Source: UBA7672 sp031419455 (GTDB taxonomy: Bacteria > Pseudomonadota > Alphaproteobacteria > Caulobacterales > Hyphomonadaceae). From it: 64,000 nucleotides of DNA. The stretch lies in the NCBI GenBank assembly GCA_031419455.1, contig JANOKS010000176.1, positions 4,908 through 68,907 on the forward strand. The letters are read 5' to 3'. Both the position numbers and the translations under genes were made by a program. Shown here piece by piece: positions 24,249 through 37,939 of this stretch. Each line of letters opens with the position of its first letter. The first letter of the stretch is position 1. The notes beneath the pieces are model-generated. The model was given only the letters and a program-made list of their open reading frames with translations, was not told the DNA's origin and searched no databases.

Positions 24249-24341
24249 GAGGCAGGTTTCCTTCCCGTGGCGGCTTCGACTAGTGTCTGTCGGACAAGTC
24301 GGGCCGCCGCAAGCCTTCGCGGGGCCGAATGGGAGGACACG

Positions 24342-24662
24342 ATGGGCGGTATCGATATCGATCTTGCGACGGTGGCGGGCATGGCCGGGCTTGGCGGCTC
24401 GACGGCTGCGGCGCTGGGGACGGCGTTCTTTTTCCGGGGCCTGATCACGCGCGTGATCGCACAGGTGATCGCGACGACGGTGCTGTCGTTCGTCGGTTTC
24501 GTCGCGCTGTTTCACGCGCTGGGATTCCAGATCGTGCCGCCGAAGGAGATCGCGGGCTTCTCCGTTCCCGGCGCCGAGAATTTCTCCGTGCAGACGGCGC
24601 CCGGCGCACCCGTCGCGCCTGTGGAAGAGGACGAGTACACAGTGAAGTCGCCCTGGCGGTGA
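24342..24662 (+). CDS. Small membrane protein of unknown function
   Basis: 106 residues, ATG 5 nt after GGGAGG. The N-terminal half contains a Gly/Ala segment (GMAGLGGSTAAALGTAFFF) and a clear membrane helix (VIAQVIATTVLSFVGFVALFHAL); the C-terminal half is acidic and Pro-rich (APGAPVAPVEEDEY). Family not recognised. A repeat palindrome follows directly. Confidence 0.6.
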   Translation: MGGIDIDLATVAGMAGLGGSTAAALGTAFFFRGLITRVIAQVIATTVLSFVGFVALFHALGFQIVPPKEIAGFSVPGAENFSVQTAPGAPVAPVEEDEYTVKSPWR

Positions 24663-24684
24663 GCGTGGGGTCCAAAGCCCATTT

Positions 24685-24797
24685 CTGTCATTCCGGGCGA
24701 GCCGAAGGCGAGACCCGGAACCCAGGTGCGGCGAGCACAGTGGACGTGGCCCCTGGGTTCCAGCTCTTCGCGGCTTCGCCGCTTCGGCTGGAATGAC
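24685..24797. repeat. Dispersed palindromic repeat
   Basis: GTCATTCCGGGCGAGCC, ACCCGGAACCCAGG, then GTGGCCCCTGGGTTCCAGC, a CTTCGCGGCTTCGCCGCTTCGG hairpin (inner part only) and GGAATGACAG. The outer parts form an inverted repeat. The module GTGGCCCCTGGGTTCC is shared with 13637-13850. It lies between convergent genes and could act as a bidirectional terminator. Confidence 0.75.
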
Positions 24798-24805
24798 AGC
24801 GTTGG

Positions 24806-29352
<4,547 letters not shown>

Positions 29353-29356
<4 letters not shown>

Positions 29357-29778
29357 GTCTGATCCTCCGACCCTGAGAATCTCGCGAACACCTCCGCGCC
29401 GGTGACGCGTGGCGCGTCGCCGGTGAAGTCGTAGTAGTCTGGCTTCGAGTCGATGAAGATGTGCTCTTCGATAGCGCCAATGCTGCTCGCGTCGTCGAGG
29501 CTGCCGGCGGATACGTTGATGGCCGACCCGTCCAGCATCCGGTAGAAAAGCGTGGACCCGCAGGCGCGACAGCTTCCGCGTTCGGCCCAGTCGGAACTCT
29601 GGAACCAGTTCACCGTCCCGGGATCGGCGATGTCGATGCCGTCTGCAAAGGTGACGTTGAAAGAGGGTCCGCCTGCCCAGCGGCGGCAGTCGCTGCAATG
29701 GCAGACATGCATGTGAGGTTCGCCGCGTCCTTCGTAGACGACAGCGTGGCAGAGGCAGCGGCCGGTATGCGTGGCCAT
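29353..29778 (-). CDS. GFA/CENP-V family zinc-binding protein (2)
   Basis: 141 residues: GRCLCHAVVYEG, HVCHCSDCRRWAGG and GSCRACGSTLFYR carry the zinc cysteines. It lies inside the glutamate synthase operon, its stop overlapping the gltB start by 4 nt and its start touching the stop of the next gene upstream, so it should be made together with GltB and GltD. A role in nitrogen metabolism is not established. It is distinct in sequence from the other GFA protein at 23859-24248. Confidence 0.88.
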
Positions 29779-30128
29779 CAGAACTTCTCCTCGCCATGTT
29801 TGCGGTGGGGATCGGGAAAGTCGCGATAGAGGGCGGCCTGGAAATTGTGGACCAGCGAACTGATGCCGTGATGCGCGCCTTCGATCGGCTCGTCGCGGGT
29901 CGAGGCGGCGGTGAAGGCTGCGTCAAGCTGGGTGAGGTCGCGCGTCTCGATGAGGACCTGGAATTCACCGAGCCCCGGCATGCTGAGGCCGAGCTTGCGG
30001 CGCAGCAGGCGCCAGCCCTCGATCTTGCCGCCGGATTTCAGCGCGCCAAGATAGACATCGAGCGCGGCCAGGAATTGCGTGTCGCGGACGCCGGGCCTCA
30101 GGTCGACGGAGAGGTGATAGATGTCCAT
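29778..30128 (-). CDS. Small conserved protein (DUF6614-like) in the gltBD operon
   Basis: 116 residues: MDIYHLSVDLRPGVRDTQFLAALDVYLGALKSGGKIEGWRLLRRKLGL, then GEFQVLIETRDLTQLDAAFTAA and ALYRDFPDPH near the end. The alternating beta-alpha pattern suggests a ferredoxin-like dimeric fold. It looks like a small uncharacterised family I recall as DUF6614, from memory only. Its start lies 4 nt from the stop of gltD and its stop touches the GFA start, so it sits between the two glutamate synthase subunits. Confidence 0.7.
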   Translation of the reverse strand: MDIYHLSVDLRPGVRDTQFLAALDVYLGALKSGGKIEGWRLLRRKLGLSMPGLGEFQVLIETRDLTQLDAAFTAASTRDEPIEGAHHGISSLVHNFQAALYRDFPDPHRKHGEEKF

Positions 30129-30132
30129 TGCG

Positions 30133-31584
30133 TTACTCCGCCGCAACGCGCGCGGAGGCGGCGCGGGCTTTGAGGTAGGCGTCGATGGAGGCTGCGGCGT
30201 CGCGCCCCTCCTTGATGGCCCAGACGACGAGGGATGCGCCGCGCACGATGTCGCCGGCGGCGAAGACGCCATCCATCGACGTCATCATGGTGCGGTAATC
30301 GACTTTCACGGCGCCCCAGCGGTTCACGCTCAGCGTGCGCTCGGCAAAGTGAGTCGGCAGGTCTTCCGGGTCGAAGCCCAGCGCCTTGATGATCATGTCG
30401 GCCTTTGCTTCGTAGTCGGAGCCGGGGATTTCCGCTGGCGCCTGGCGGCCGGATGCATCCGGCGGTCCCAGCCGCATGCGGATGGCGCGAACGCCCTTGG
30501 CGCCGCCACCCTTCTTCTCAGTCACCGCGCTTGGCGCCGCCAGCCAGTCGAACTTCACGCCTTCTTCCTCGGCATTGGCGACCTCGCGTTGCGAGCCGGG
30601 CATGTTGGCGCGGTCGCGACGGTAGAGACAGGTGACAGATTTCGCGCCCTGCCGGATTGCGGTGCGCACGCAGTCCATGGCGGTGTCGCCTCCGCCTATG
30701 ACGACGACGTTTTTCTTGGCGGCGTCGAGCTTGCCGCTGGCGAAGTCCGGTACGGTCTCGCCCAAGCCCACCCTGTTGGCGGCGATGAGATAGTCGAGCG
30801 CCTTGTGCACGCCTTTCGCGTCGTTTCCGGGCGTCGCCATCTCGCGCGCAGCGTAGACGCCGGTGGCGACGAGGATGGCGTCATGCTTCGCACGCAGGTC
30901 CGCGAAACTGATGTCCTTGCCGATGTCGGTGTTGAGCACGAACGTCACGCCGCCATCGGCGAGGCGTTTCACGCGGCGTTCAACGATGTCTTTCTCGAGC
31001 TTGAAGTTGGGGATGCCATAGATCAGCAGGCCGCCGGCCCGGTCGTGGCGATCATAGACGGTGACGCGATAGCCGGCAGCGCGCAGCTCGTCCGCGGCTG
31101 AGAGGCCGGCGGGGCCTGCGCCGATGATGCCAATGCTTTCGCCGCGCTCGCGTGAGGGCGCGATCGGCTGCACCCAGCCGCGCTCCCAGGCGGTGTCCGT
31201 GATGTAGCGCTCAACCGCGCCGATGGTCACCGAGCCATGGCCGGACTGTTCGATGACGCAGACGCCTTCGCACAACCTGTCCTGCGGGCAGATGCGGCCG
31301 CAGATTTCCGGCATGTTCGATGTGGCGGACGAGACCTCGTAGGCTTCCTGCAGCCGCCCGGTCGCCGTCAGCATCAGCCAGTCGGGAATGTTGTTCTGCA
31401 GGGGGCAGTGGGTCTGGCAGAAGGGCACGCCGCATTGCGAGCAGCGCGATGACTGCTCGTTGGCCTTCGCCGCGATGAAGTCGGCGTAGATTTCGTGGAA
31501 GTCGCCGCGGCGCTCGTCCGGCTCGCGCTTTTCGGGCGTCTGCTGGTCAACGGACACAAATGTGAGCATGCGCTGCTGCGCCAT
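30133..31584 (-). CDS. gltD: Glutamate synthase small subunit
   Basis: 483 residues starting MAQQRMLTFVSVDQQTP. It feeds electrons from NADPH to GltB. The N-terminal 4Fe-4S region has RCSQCGVPFCQTHCPL and CGRICPQDRLCEGVC; the first FAD Rossmann motif is GIIGAGPAGLSAADELR; the NADPH motif is VVVIGGGDTAMDC; the C-terminal FAD contact is GVFAAGDIVRGASLVVWAI. First gene of the operon gltD, DUF6614-like, GFA, gltB; gltD preceding gltB with two small genes between is not the usual gltBD layout. The preceding 240 nt between it and uppP holds the divergent promoters. Confidence 0.97.
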   Translation of the reverse strand: MAQQRMLTFVSVDQQTPEKREPDERRGDFHEIYADFIAAKANEQSSRCSQCGVPFCQTHCPLQNNIPDWLMLTATGRLQEAYEVSSATSNMPEICGRICPQDRLCEGVCVIEQSGHGSVTIGAVERYITDTAWERGWVQPIAPSRERGESIGIIGAGPAGLSAADELRAAGYRVTVYDRHDRAGGLLIYGIPNFKLEKDIVERRVKRLADGGVTFVLNTDIGKDISFADLRAKHDAILVATGVYAAREMATPGNDAKGVHKALDYLIAANRVGLGETVPDFASGKLDAAKKNVVVIGGGDTAMDCVRTAIRQGAKSVTCLYRRDRANMPGSQREVANAEEEGVKFDWLAAPSAVTEKKGGGAKGVRAIRMRLGPPDASGRQAPAEIPGSDYEAKADMIIKALGFDPEDLPTHFAERTLSVNRWGAVKVDYRTMMTSMDGVFAAGDIVRGASLVVWAIKEGRDAAASIDAYLKARAASARVAAE

Positions 31585-31823
31585 GGCTGTTCCCGCTGCT
31601 GGACGGCGGCCTTGGAATGCCGACGATCTCGGCTTTCTGCAATCGAAATGTCTTAAATCAGAACCATGCGGGACCAATAAACTTGGGTTTGAGCGTTCGA
31701 TAGGCAGTGCGCCCGCCGCGCCGCCCTATATAGGTACCAAAAACGACCTACGACCCGGTAACCCAACTTCCACCATAAACGGGCGACACCAGCGTCACCT
31801 CTCAGCGACCCGGGCGGAATTCC

Positions 31824-32660
31824 ATGGATGCGACGACGATCCTGCAGGCGATCCTGCTCGGCCTGGTGGAAGGGCTCACCGAGTTCATCCCGGTTTCCTC
31901 GACCGGCCACCTCCTGCTGGCGCAGACGGCGCTGGGGCTGACCTCGCCCTTCTGGACGACGTTCACGGTGGTGATCCAGCTGGGCGCGATCCTGGCGGTG
32001 GTGGCGCTCTATTTTGGCCGCTTGTGGCGTGTGCTGGTCACGCTGCCGACCGAGGCGGCTTCGCGCCGGTTTGCTCTGTCGGTGATCATCGCGTGCGTGC
32101 CGGCCTTCCTCGCGGGCTTCCTGTTGCACGGCTTCATCAAGGCCTACCTGTTCACCGGCCTCGAACTGATCTGCTGGTCGCTGATCGTGGGCGGCGTGGT
32201 GTTGCTGGTGATCGACCGCATTGCGCCGGCGCCCGTGGACCACAGCGCGATGACCCTGCCGCTCCACAAGGCGGCGATCATCGGCCTGTTCCAGATCCTG
32301 TCGATCGTTCCCGGCGTGTCGCGTTCGGGTTCGACAATCGTCGGCTCGATGCTTTTGAAAGTGGACAAGCGCGCGGCGGCGGAGTTCTCGTTTTTTCTCG
32401 CCATCCCCATCATGGTGGGCGCTTTCGTGCTCGACATCTGGGAGAGCCGCGATTTCCTCACCGGCGATAATCTCGGCATCATCGCGGTTGGCTTCGTCGC
32501 GAGCTTTGTCTTCGGCCTCATCGTGGTGCGCCTGATGCTCGACTTCGTGCAGAAGCGCGGCTTCGCCCCCTTCGGCTGGTGGCGGATTCTAGTAGGCGTC
32601 GCAGGCTTGGCGGCGATCTATGCGGGCGTGTGGGGCGGGGCGGTTCCGGCGGCGGTGTAG
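31824..32660 (+). CDS. uppP: Undecaprenyl-diphosphate phosphatase
   Basis: 278 residues, multi-span inner-membrane enzyme that recycles undecaprenyl diphosphate for cell-wall synthesis (and confers low bacitracin resistance when abundant). Signatures: LVEGLTEFIPVSSTGHLLL with the catalytic Glu/His region, and PGVSRSGSTIVGSMLL. Divergent from gltD. Confidence 0.96.
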   Translation: MDATTILQAILLGLVEGLTEFIPVSSTGHLLLAQTALGLTSPFWTTFTVVIQLGAILAVVALYFGRLWRVLVTLPTEAASRRFALSVIIACVPAFLAGFLLHGFIKAYLFTGLELICWSLIVGGVVLLVIDRIAPAPVDHSAMTLPLHKAAIIGLFQILSIVPGVSRSGSTIVGSMLLKVDKRAAAEFSFFLAIPIMVGAFVLDIWESRDFLTGDNLGIIAVGFVASFVFGLIVVRLMLDFVQKRGFAPFGWWRILVGVAGLAAIYAGVWGGAVPAAV

Positions 32661-32682
32661 GCGGTGTTTCGAACAGTAAGGC

Positions 32683-33660
32683 CTAACGCGGAAACTTTGT
32701 CGCCTGAGGGGTAACGCTAATTGCCGCCAGAAATACGAGGTTACTCGGCCCGCGAATTGTGAAGATAGCAGACTCAGGCTTCGTGTCTTTCACGCTCAGA
32801 AACACCTGCTCGTTGCCTTCGGCGGAAACGATGTACTGAAACTGCATCGGTGCGTGAAAGAAGATCTCCACATGCGAAGGGTCATTGTCATCGACGCTGA
32901 TCCTTTCAATTCCGCGAATTGAATTGCGGTGAACCTTGGCAACACCAAGGATCGAAAGGTCCACCGTGACGCCAATTTTGGTGTTCGGATCGGGACCAGG
33001 CCAAACGATTTCAGCCTGCGCTCGATTGACCTGAAGATCGCACAACGGCGCGAAGTTCTTGGCGTTCAGCCGCGGAAATGTGTGAGCCGACTTCGTCGGC
33101 GACGGGTCACTATAGAAATTGTGTGAGAGCGTTGCGCTGCGCCAATACTCTACAGGGACTGGTTGCAGTGGCCCGCTATTGTCGCCGCTGATGAGGCCCT
33201 CCATTCCGCTGTTATCAAACGGCCTGCCCCAAACCTGCACTCGCCCAACAGAAGCCGCGTCAAGAAACTGCTTCTCTACCTTCTCCCAGTTTGCCTGATC
33301 CTCGCCCTCGTCTTGCTCAAGGATGTCTGGGCGAATGTGAAAGAAGAGTTCTTTGACGCCGCAGTCGGGATAAAGACCAACCGTGGCATGTGTTGCGGGC
33401 TTTTTCTGCGCGCCTTCGGTGGTTACCCTTGCCGGTATGCGAATAAGCTTCGCGGCGTAGACCAGCAGGCCCGCGAGAGCGGTTGCCCCAATCACCCCCA
33501 AGACGCGGATCGCAACTGCTGCCCAATCAGGCAAAGCGCTAACCCCAGCGCCGACCAAGAGCGCCGCCCAGAGAAGGACGCGGCCCGGTTGGTCGAGTCT
33601 GACCAATTCGAACGTCTCTTTCCGCGCCAGCTTGCGGATTGGCTTCCAGTACCCCGCCAT
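32683..33660 (-). CDS. Two-span membrane protein of unknown function
   Basis: 325 residues. Two membrane helices near the N-terminus (VLLWAALLVGAGVSALPDW; VAIRVLGVIGATALAGLLVYAAKLI) are followed by a soluble region of about 230 residues with no recognised motif (for example GVKELFFHIRPDILEQDEGED and VTVDLSILGVAKVHRNSIR). The DNA is visibly poorer in G+C than its neighbours and uses more AT-ending codons, consistent with recent acquisition. Converges on uppP with a gap of about 20 nt. Confidence 0.6.
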   Translation of the reverse strand: MAGYWKPIRKLARKETFELVRLDQPGRVLLWAALLVGAGVSALPDWAAVAIRVLGVIGATALAGLLVYAAKLIRIPARVTTEGAQKKPATHATVGLYPDCGVKELFFHIRPDILEQDEGEDQANWEKVEKQFLDAASVGRVQVWGRPFDNSGMEGLISGDNSGPLQPVPVEYWRSATLSHNFYSDPSPTKSAHTFPRLNAKNFAPLCDLQVNRAQAEIVWPGPDPNTKIGVTVDLSILGVAKVHRNSIRGIERISVDDNDPSHVEIFFHAPMQFQYIVSAEGNEQVFLSVKDTKPESAIFTIRGPSNLVFLAAISVTPQATKFPR

Positions 33661-33714
33661 CTAGTTATGGCATGCCGATTCGTTCGGGTTTGCCAACTGT
33701 CCACCCCTCAAGAA

Positions 33715-34047
33715 TCACCCCCGTCCCGTGATCGGCCGCATCACTGCGCGCAGCACCAGTGCGCCGAGGAGCGCCACCACGAAGATATCCACCCAGCGGG
33801 TCACATCATTGAGCGGGCTGAGATCCAAGCTGGCGATCCAGTTGGTGAGCGAGACATCGAAGGCCTGCATCAGCGTGCCGACGAGGAAGATGCCGAGCAG
33901 GGCAAAGGCGATATCGCCCCACAGCCCGAGCACCGCCTTGCCGCGCACGATCTTGCGCGCGGCAAAGCCCGCAAGCGTCGCGATCAGTAGCCACAGGACG
34001 AGTACGCCCAGATTCATGCCGGAATAGACGACCGCCAGCTTGTCCAT
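33715..34047 (-). CDS. Small three-span membrane protein
   Basis: 110 residues: NLGVLVLWLLIATLAGFAARKIVRGKAVLGLW, IAFALLGIFLVGTLMQAF and VDIFVVALLGALVLRAVM. The Gly/Ala-rich helices with a basic loop recall the GlsB/YeaQ family seen at 4992-5255, but the similarity is loose. Unknown function. Confidence 0.65.
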   Translation of the reverse strand: MDKLAVVYSGMNLGVLVLWLLIATLAGFAARKIVRGKAVLGLWGDIAFALLGIFLVGTLMQAFDVSLTNWIASLDLSPLNDVTRWVDIFVVALLGALVLRAVMRPITGRG

Positions 34048-34137
34048 TGTTTCGCTCCCCGCGCTGTTCCCGGATGCAGGCTAGCGCGGGATGGGGCGGG
34101 GCGGAAGGGACGGCCCGAGAACGCTGCCGGTGCGGGA

Positions 34138-34590
34138 CTACGCGATGCGGACAGTTGGCCGGCTGACGACAAACTCGGCGTCGGCGACGCCTGCATTCTT
34201 GAGCTCGAGGCGCAACGAGGCGTGGGAACTCAGAAACTTTCCGCTCACACGCACCAGTTGCAAATCCTGCGTCACCTTCACAAACGACTTGAAAAACGAT
34301 TCACCCTCACCGCTGTCGCGCGCCAGCAAAACACGCAGCGAGACCGCCTGGGTCGACGTCGAGGCAAGGTGGAACTTCGCCGTAGCCCATTGTCCAGATG
34401 CGACGCGCGCGCTGGGCAGCACGCCAACCACAGATTGCCCGGGCGCCAGCCTGACCTTCTGGCCATCTGGCAGTTCGCCTGCAGCAAGCTTCGTAATTGT
34501 GGCGCCCGGCGTCCCGGGCGCAGGAATCCAGCCATGCCAATCCATCAGCGCCCCGTCCGCATTATCGACGGCCGGATCGTGTATCGACAC
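34138..34590 (-). CDS. Hypothetical protein, beta-rich, possibly truncated
   Basis: 150 codons from a GTG, or 135 from an ATG (MDWHGWIPAPG). The second half alternates beta strands (ATAKFHLASTSTQAVSLRVLLARD; LVRVSGKFLSSHASLRLELKN; ADAEFVVSRPTVRIA), like the C-terminal carbohydrate-binding or sandwich domain of a larger protein. An in-frame TGA lies directly before the GTG and no ribosome binding site is obvious, so this may be the remnant of a longer gene. No function assigned. Confidence 0.45.
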   Translation of the reverse strand: MSIHDPAVDNADGALMDWHGWIPAPGTPGATITKLAAGELPDGQKVRLAPGQSVVGVLPSARVASGQWATAKFHLASTSTQAVSLRVLLARDSGEGESFFKSFVKVTQDLQLVRVSGKFLSSHASLRLELKNAGVADAEFVVSRPTVRIA

Positions 34591-34809
34591 GAATCAGCCG
34601 CCGGACCTACCTGAACCACAGTTTCCGATCACGAGCCTGCTGATCCCCCTCGCAAGTCGCCCCATAGTTCAAGCCCAACTGAAGTCGATCTGCAAGATGA
34701 AGCCGGGCGACGAACAGCAAACGACAGCAGAAATGTGCGCCAATACTTGCCGTCAGGGCAGCGTTGCGGAAGCCGCGTGCGCCCTGGAACGATGCATCAC
34801 CGGATCGCC

Positions 34810-35799
34810 CTAAGCATCCACGCGCGAGGTCTCGTCCACGTGCGGCGGCTGGAACTGGCCATGGGGGCGGTGGCGCCAGAGATAGGTGGGGGTGATGGCT
34901 TCAACGGTTTCGAGGTTGGTGACGCCAAGGTCCGCGATCGTGCCGACATTGCCGGTGACGATGTTGTCCACTTTCAAGGATTGCACCTGGTCGCCGGTGA
35001 GCGGCGGGCCGAAGAACGGGTTGAGGCGCGACAGGGCCCCGATGATGTAGCCCATCGGCGCTGCGATCGGCGTCGGGATCGCCAGCAGCATGCGCGGACG
35101 ATCGATCTCACGCGTGATGTACTGCAGCAGCTCCTTCATCGTGTAGGTGCGCGGGCCGCCAAGTTCGTAGGTCTTTCCCGCGGCTTCCGACATCGACAGC
35201 GCTGCGGCGACGGCCTGGGCCACGTCGGCCACATAGATCGGCTGGAAGCGCGTGCTTGCGCCGATCAGCGGCAGGAAGGGGCTGACGCGCGCAATCTCTG
35301 CAAAGCGTGTGAAGAAGCCATCCTCGGGTCCGAAGAGGATGGACGGGCGCAGGATGGCGGCGGTGGGGATTGCCTTGCGGACGGCCGCCTCGGCCTCGCC
35401 CTTGGTGCGCGAATAGTTGGACTTCGACTTCGGATTGGCGCCGATCGATGAGACCTGCACGAAATTGCGGATGCCGGCTTCGGCTGCAACCTGCGCGATA
35501 CTGGCGCTACCCAGGCCCTGCGTGCCCTGGAACGACTGCGACCCGCGCTCGGTGAGAATGCCGACAAGGTTCACGACAGCTTCGGCGTTCTCCAGTGCGC
35601 GCTGGATCGAGGCGCGATTGCGGACATTGGCCTGGATCAGCTGGACCTGGCCGACATCGCCCGCCAGCTTCACGTCGCCTGCAAGATGCGGCCGGCGGCA
35701 GGCGACGCGGACGCGCCAGCCCTGGCGGCATAGTGCGCGCACCACATGGCGGCCGAGAAAGCCTGAACCGCCGAAAACGGTTACGATCTTGCCGGTCAT
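34810..35799 (-). CDS. NAD(P)-binding NDUFA9-like protein (complex I assembly type)
   Basis: 329 residues starting MTGKIVTVFGGSGFLGRHVVRAL, an atypical SDR with GGSGFLG nucleotide loop. Further marks are VVNLVGILTERG, VQVSSIGANPKSKSNYSRTKGEAE, ILRPSILFGPEDGFFTRFA and FQPIYVADVAQAV. This is the pattern of the NDUFA9/39-kDa complex I subunit and its bacterial homologues, which bind NADPH; in alphaproteobacteria they are often encoded away from nuo genes. The catalytic role is not known. Confidence 0.82.
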   Translation of the reverse strand: MTGKIVTVFGGSGFLGRHVVRALCRQGWRVRVACRRPHLAGDVKLAGDVGQVQLIQANVRNRASIQRALENAEAVVNLVGILTERGSQSFQGTQGLGSASIAQVAAEAGIRNFVQVSSIGANPKSKSNYSRTKGEAEAAVRKAIPTAAILRPSILFGPEDGFFTRFAEIARVSPFLPLIGASTRFQPIYVADVAQAVAAALSMSEAAGKTYELGGPRTYTMKELLQYITREIDRPRMLLAIPTPIAAPMGYIIGALSRLNPFFGPPLTGDQVQSLKVDNIVTGNVGTIADLGVTNLETVEAITPTYLWRHRPHGQFQPPHVDETSRVDA

Positions 35800-35949
35800 T
35801 GCGCTTCCCCGGGAGTGTCCCTGGCTTCTGGTCAGCCCGGGCATAGACCAGAATCGGGCGGTCAAGTCCATGAGGCGGCTTGTTGCGGCAGGGCGCGGTC
35901 CGGGCAGGGCCAACGAATCGTTCACGTGACGCTCATCAAATTCCCCGCA

Positions 35950-36618
35950 ATGTCCGCGACCATGACGCAGAAGGCCTGGATCAGCTGGAAACGGGCGGTG
36001 GCGGCCAGCCTGGCCGGCCTTGCCGCGGCAGCGTGCGCCAGCGGCGGACGCGCGCCGATCCACTATGCCGCGACCACGCTTGCGCCGGTTGGCCCGCCTG
36101 CGATGGCGCCGGCGACGCCCGCAGCGCTGGCGCCGCTTGATCTCACCGCGATCCCCTTCGATGTGGCGACAACGCCGATCGTGATCAGCGACCAGCCGTT
36201 TTCGGAATGCGTGCCCTATGTGCGGGGTCTGTCCGGAATCGAAATATGGGGTGATGCCGTGACGTGGTGGGCGCAGGCTGCAAGCCGCTATGTGCGCTCA
36301 ACCCGGCCGGCGCCGGGCTCCGTGCTGGTGCTGCGCGGCTACAATGATCTTTCGCGCGGGCACGTGTCCTATGTGCGCGAGGTGGTGTCCCAGCGCCTCT
36401 TGCGCATCGACCACGCCAACTGGCTGAAGGGCGGCGAGATCAGCCTCAGCGTGCCGGTGATCGACGTGTCGCCGGACAACGACTGGAGCCAGGTGCGGGT
36501 CTGGCACATTCCGGGCGGATACTGGGGCGGCCGGGCGTACAACGCCGAAGGCTTCATCCATCCCTACCGGCTCGATGGCGCGAGCAGCGTCAACGTCAGC
36601 GCCAGAATCAACGAATGA
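35950..36618 (+). CDS. CHAP-domain exported amidase/peptidase-like lipoprotein
   Basis: 222 residues. A lipobox-like signal (SLAGLAAAACAS) precedes a Pro/Ala linker and a CHAP domain: catalytic Cys in FSECVPYVRGL, GDAVTWWAQAA, PGSVLVLRG and the His in RGHVSYVREVV, then RIDHANW. CHAP enzymes cleave peptidoglycan cross-links or polyamine amides; the role here is inferred to be cell-wall remodelling. A later in-frame Met (MTQKAWISW) is an alternative start. Its 3' end overlaps the convergent GNAT gene by 11 nt. Confidence 0.82.
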   Translation: MSATMTQKAWISWKRAVAASLAGLAAAACASGGRAPIHYAATTLAPVGPPAMAPATPAALAPLDLTAIPFDVATTPIVISDQPFSECVPYVRGLSGIEIWGDAVTWWAQAASRYVRSTRPAPGSVLVLRGYNDLSRGHVSYVREVVSQRLLRIDHANWLKGGEISLSVPVIDVSPDNDWSQVRVWHIPGGYWGGRAYNAEGFIHPYRLDGASSVNVSARINE

Positions 36619-37198
36619 TGCGCTCCCACATGTCGGACCGGCGCGCGCGCCACTCGTCCGCTGTCTGACCCCAGAGATCGACAGGCTCATTCTCGAAAGG
36701 TGGCGGCATCTTGCCGGGGCCGCGATTCACCGAGCCGAGACGCGCGGCCAGCTTCTGCGAGTTGATGTTGTCGGGATGGATGGAATGGATGATGTCCTTC
36801 CAGCCAAGCACATCGACGGCGAAATCCATCGCGGCGATCGAGCCTTCGAGCGCATAGCCCTTGCCCCAGACATCGCGGATTACGCCCCAGCCAACCTCCA
36901 GGCCGGGCCAGCCATGCGGCGACCACGGCCCGAGGCGGCCAACCCAGCGGCCGGTGTCCTTCTCGAAGACGGAAAACATGGCGAACCCCGCGGCCTGCCA
37001 CGCGCCAATCATGGTGCAGATGCCGCGCCAGACGACGGCAGGCGGCTGCGCCTTGCCGATGAAGCGCGCGGCGTCCTCGTCAGCCATGTAGGCGCACCAC
37101 GGCTCGAACTCCGCGAGGCTCGGCACTTTCAGGATCAGGCGTGGCGTCTCGATGACGGTATCGAGCCTGTGAGTGAAGGCATTGGGTGTGAAGGACAT
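36608..37198 (-). CDS. GNAT-family N-acetyltransferase (RimJ/RimL-like)
   Basis: 196 residues starting MSFTPNAFTHRLDTVIETPRLILKVPSLAEFEPW. The ETPRLIL beginning, VGWGVIRDVWGKGYALEGSIAAMDFA (acetyl-CoA loop, GxGYA) and DNINSQKLAARLG are the RimJ/RimL-type pattern. Substrate unknown. Confidence 0.85.
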   Translation of the reverse strand: MSFTPNAFTHRLDTVIETPRLILKVPSLAEFEPWCAYMADEDAARFIGKAQPPAVVWRGICTMIGAWQAAGFAMFSVFEKDTGRWVGRLGPWSPHGWPGLEVGWGVIRDVWGKGYALEGSIAAMDFAVDVLGWKDIIHSIHPDNINSQKLAARLGSVNRGPGKMPPPFENEPVDLWGQTADEWRARRSDMWERIIR

Positions 37199-37263
37199 GC
37201 TGGGCCTCCTGTGGAGGGCGCCTTGTAACCAGCTTTGATGGTGCGGGCTACAGGAGCGGCCGA

Positions 37264-37860
37264 CTACCGCGCCGCTTCCTTCTGGAAGTCGAGCGTGACG
37301 CGCCAGCCCTGCGCATCGACCCACACCTTCCTCAGCTGGACCGGGTACGTATAGGACGACCCGGTCATCGCGCGTTGTGCGTCGTCTTCGCTCTCATAGA
37401 TCATGGCTTCATTGGTGTTGGCCTCGGGGACAGCGCCGTCGCGCATCGTCCATTTGGCGGGGAGGCAGGCATCCAGCTGTCGGCGCGCTTCAGCGAACGC
37501 GGCCTTGGCGGGCGCGGCGTTCTTCTCGCGATCAAGCGCACCCGACGCATACAGCGAGCAGTTGACCGCGTGGATCGTCGGCGCGCCTGGCCCGTCGCCT
37601 GTGGTCTGACCGATCGTGCACGTGGCGTTGGCGGGAGAGATCGCCGGGCCGGTACGCAGCGAGGCGAATGGGACGCGCTCGTTGAAGGCGGCGAACACGG
37701 CGTTGATCTGCGTGCAGTCCACCGGCGGCAGAATTTCCTCATCGAGGGGTTCGGCGATGGGCGCGATGACGGCTTGTTCCTCAGCAGAAGGAGGGGGCGT
37801 TTCCTGATTGCACGCCGCAAGGGCGAGGCAGGCGACCCCGACAGCCATCAGTCCACGCAT
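37264..37860 (-). CDS. Lipoprotein of unknown function
   Basis: 198 residues. MRGLMAVGVACLALAAC is a lipoprotein signal. The mature part has a Pro/Glu-rich linker, then a folded domain with several cysteines (PPVDCTQINAVFAAFNERVPFA, TCTIGQTTGDG, VNCSLYASG, DACLPAKW), which could form disulfides, and a C-terminal strand VWVDAQGWRVTLDFQKE. No family recognised. Confidence 0.65.
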   Translation of the reverse strand: MRGLMAVGVACLALAACNQETPPPSAEEQAVIAPIAEPLDEEILPPVDCTQINAVFAAFNERVPFASLRTGPAISPANATCTIGQTTGDGPGAPTIHAVNCSLYASGALDREKNAAPAKAAFAEARRQLDACLPAKWTMRDGAVPEANTNEAMIYESEDDAQRAMTGSSYTYPVQLRKVWVDAQGWRVTLDFQKEAAR

Positions 37861-37939
37861 GCACGAACTCCCACACCCACGGACTGGACCAGACCATTCC
37901 TCGGGCCATTCAAGGATCAAACTGCGCCGGACACAACAT

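Noticed and set aside
29357..29968. Upstream extension of the gltB frame by about 200 codons
   Set aside because: Overlaps two genes with recognised families; the mature GltB begins at Cys35 of the chosen start.
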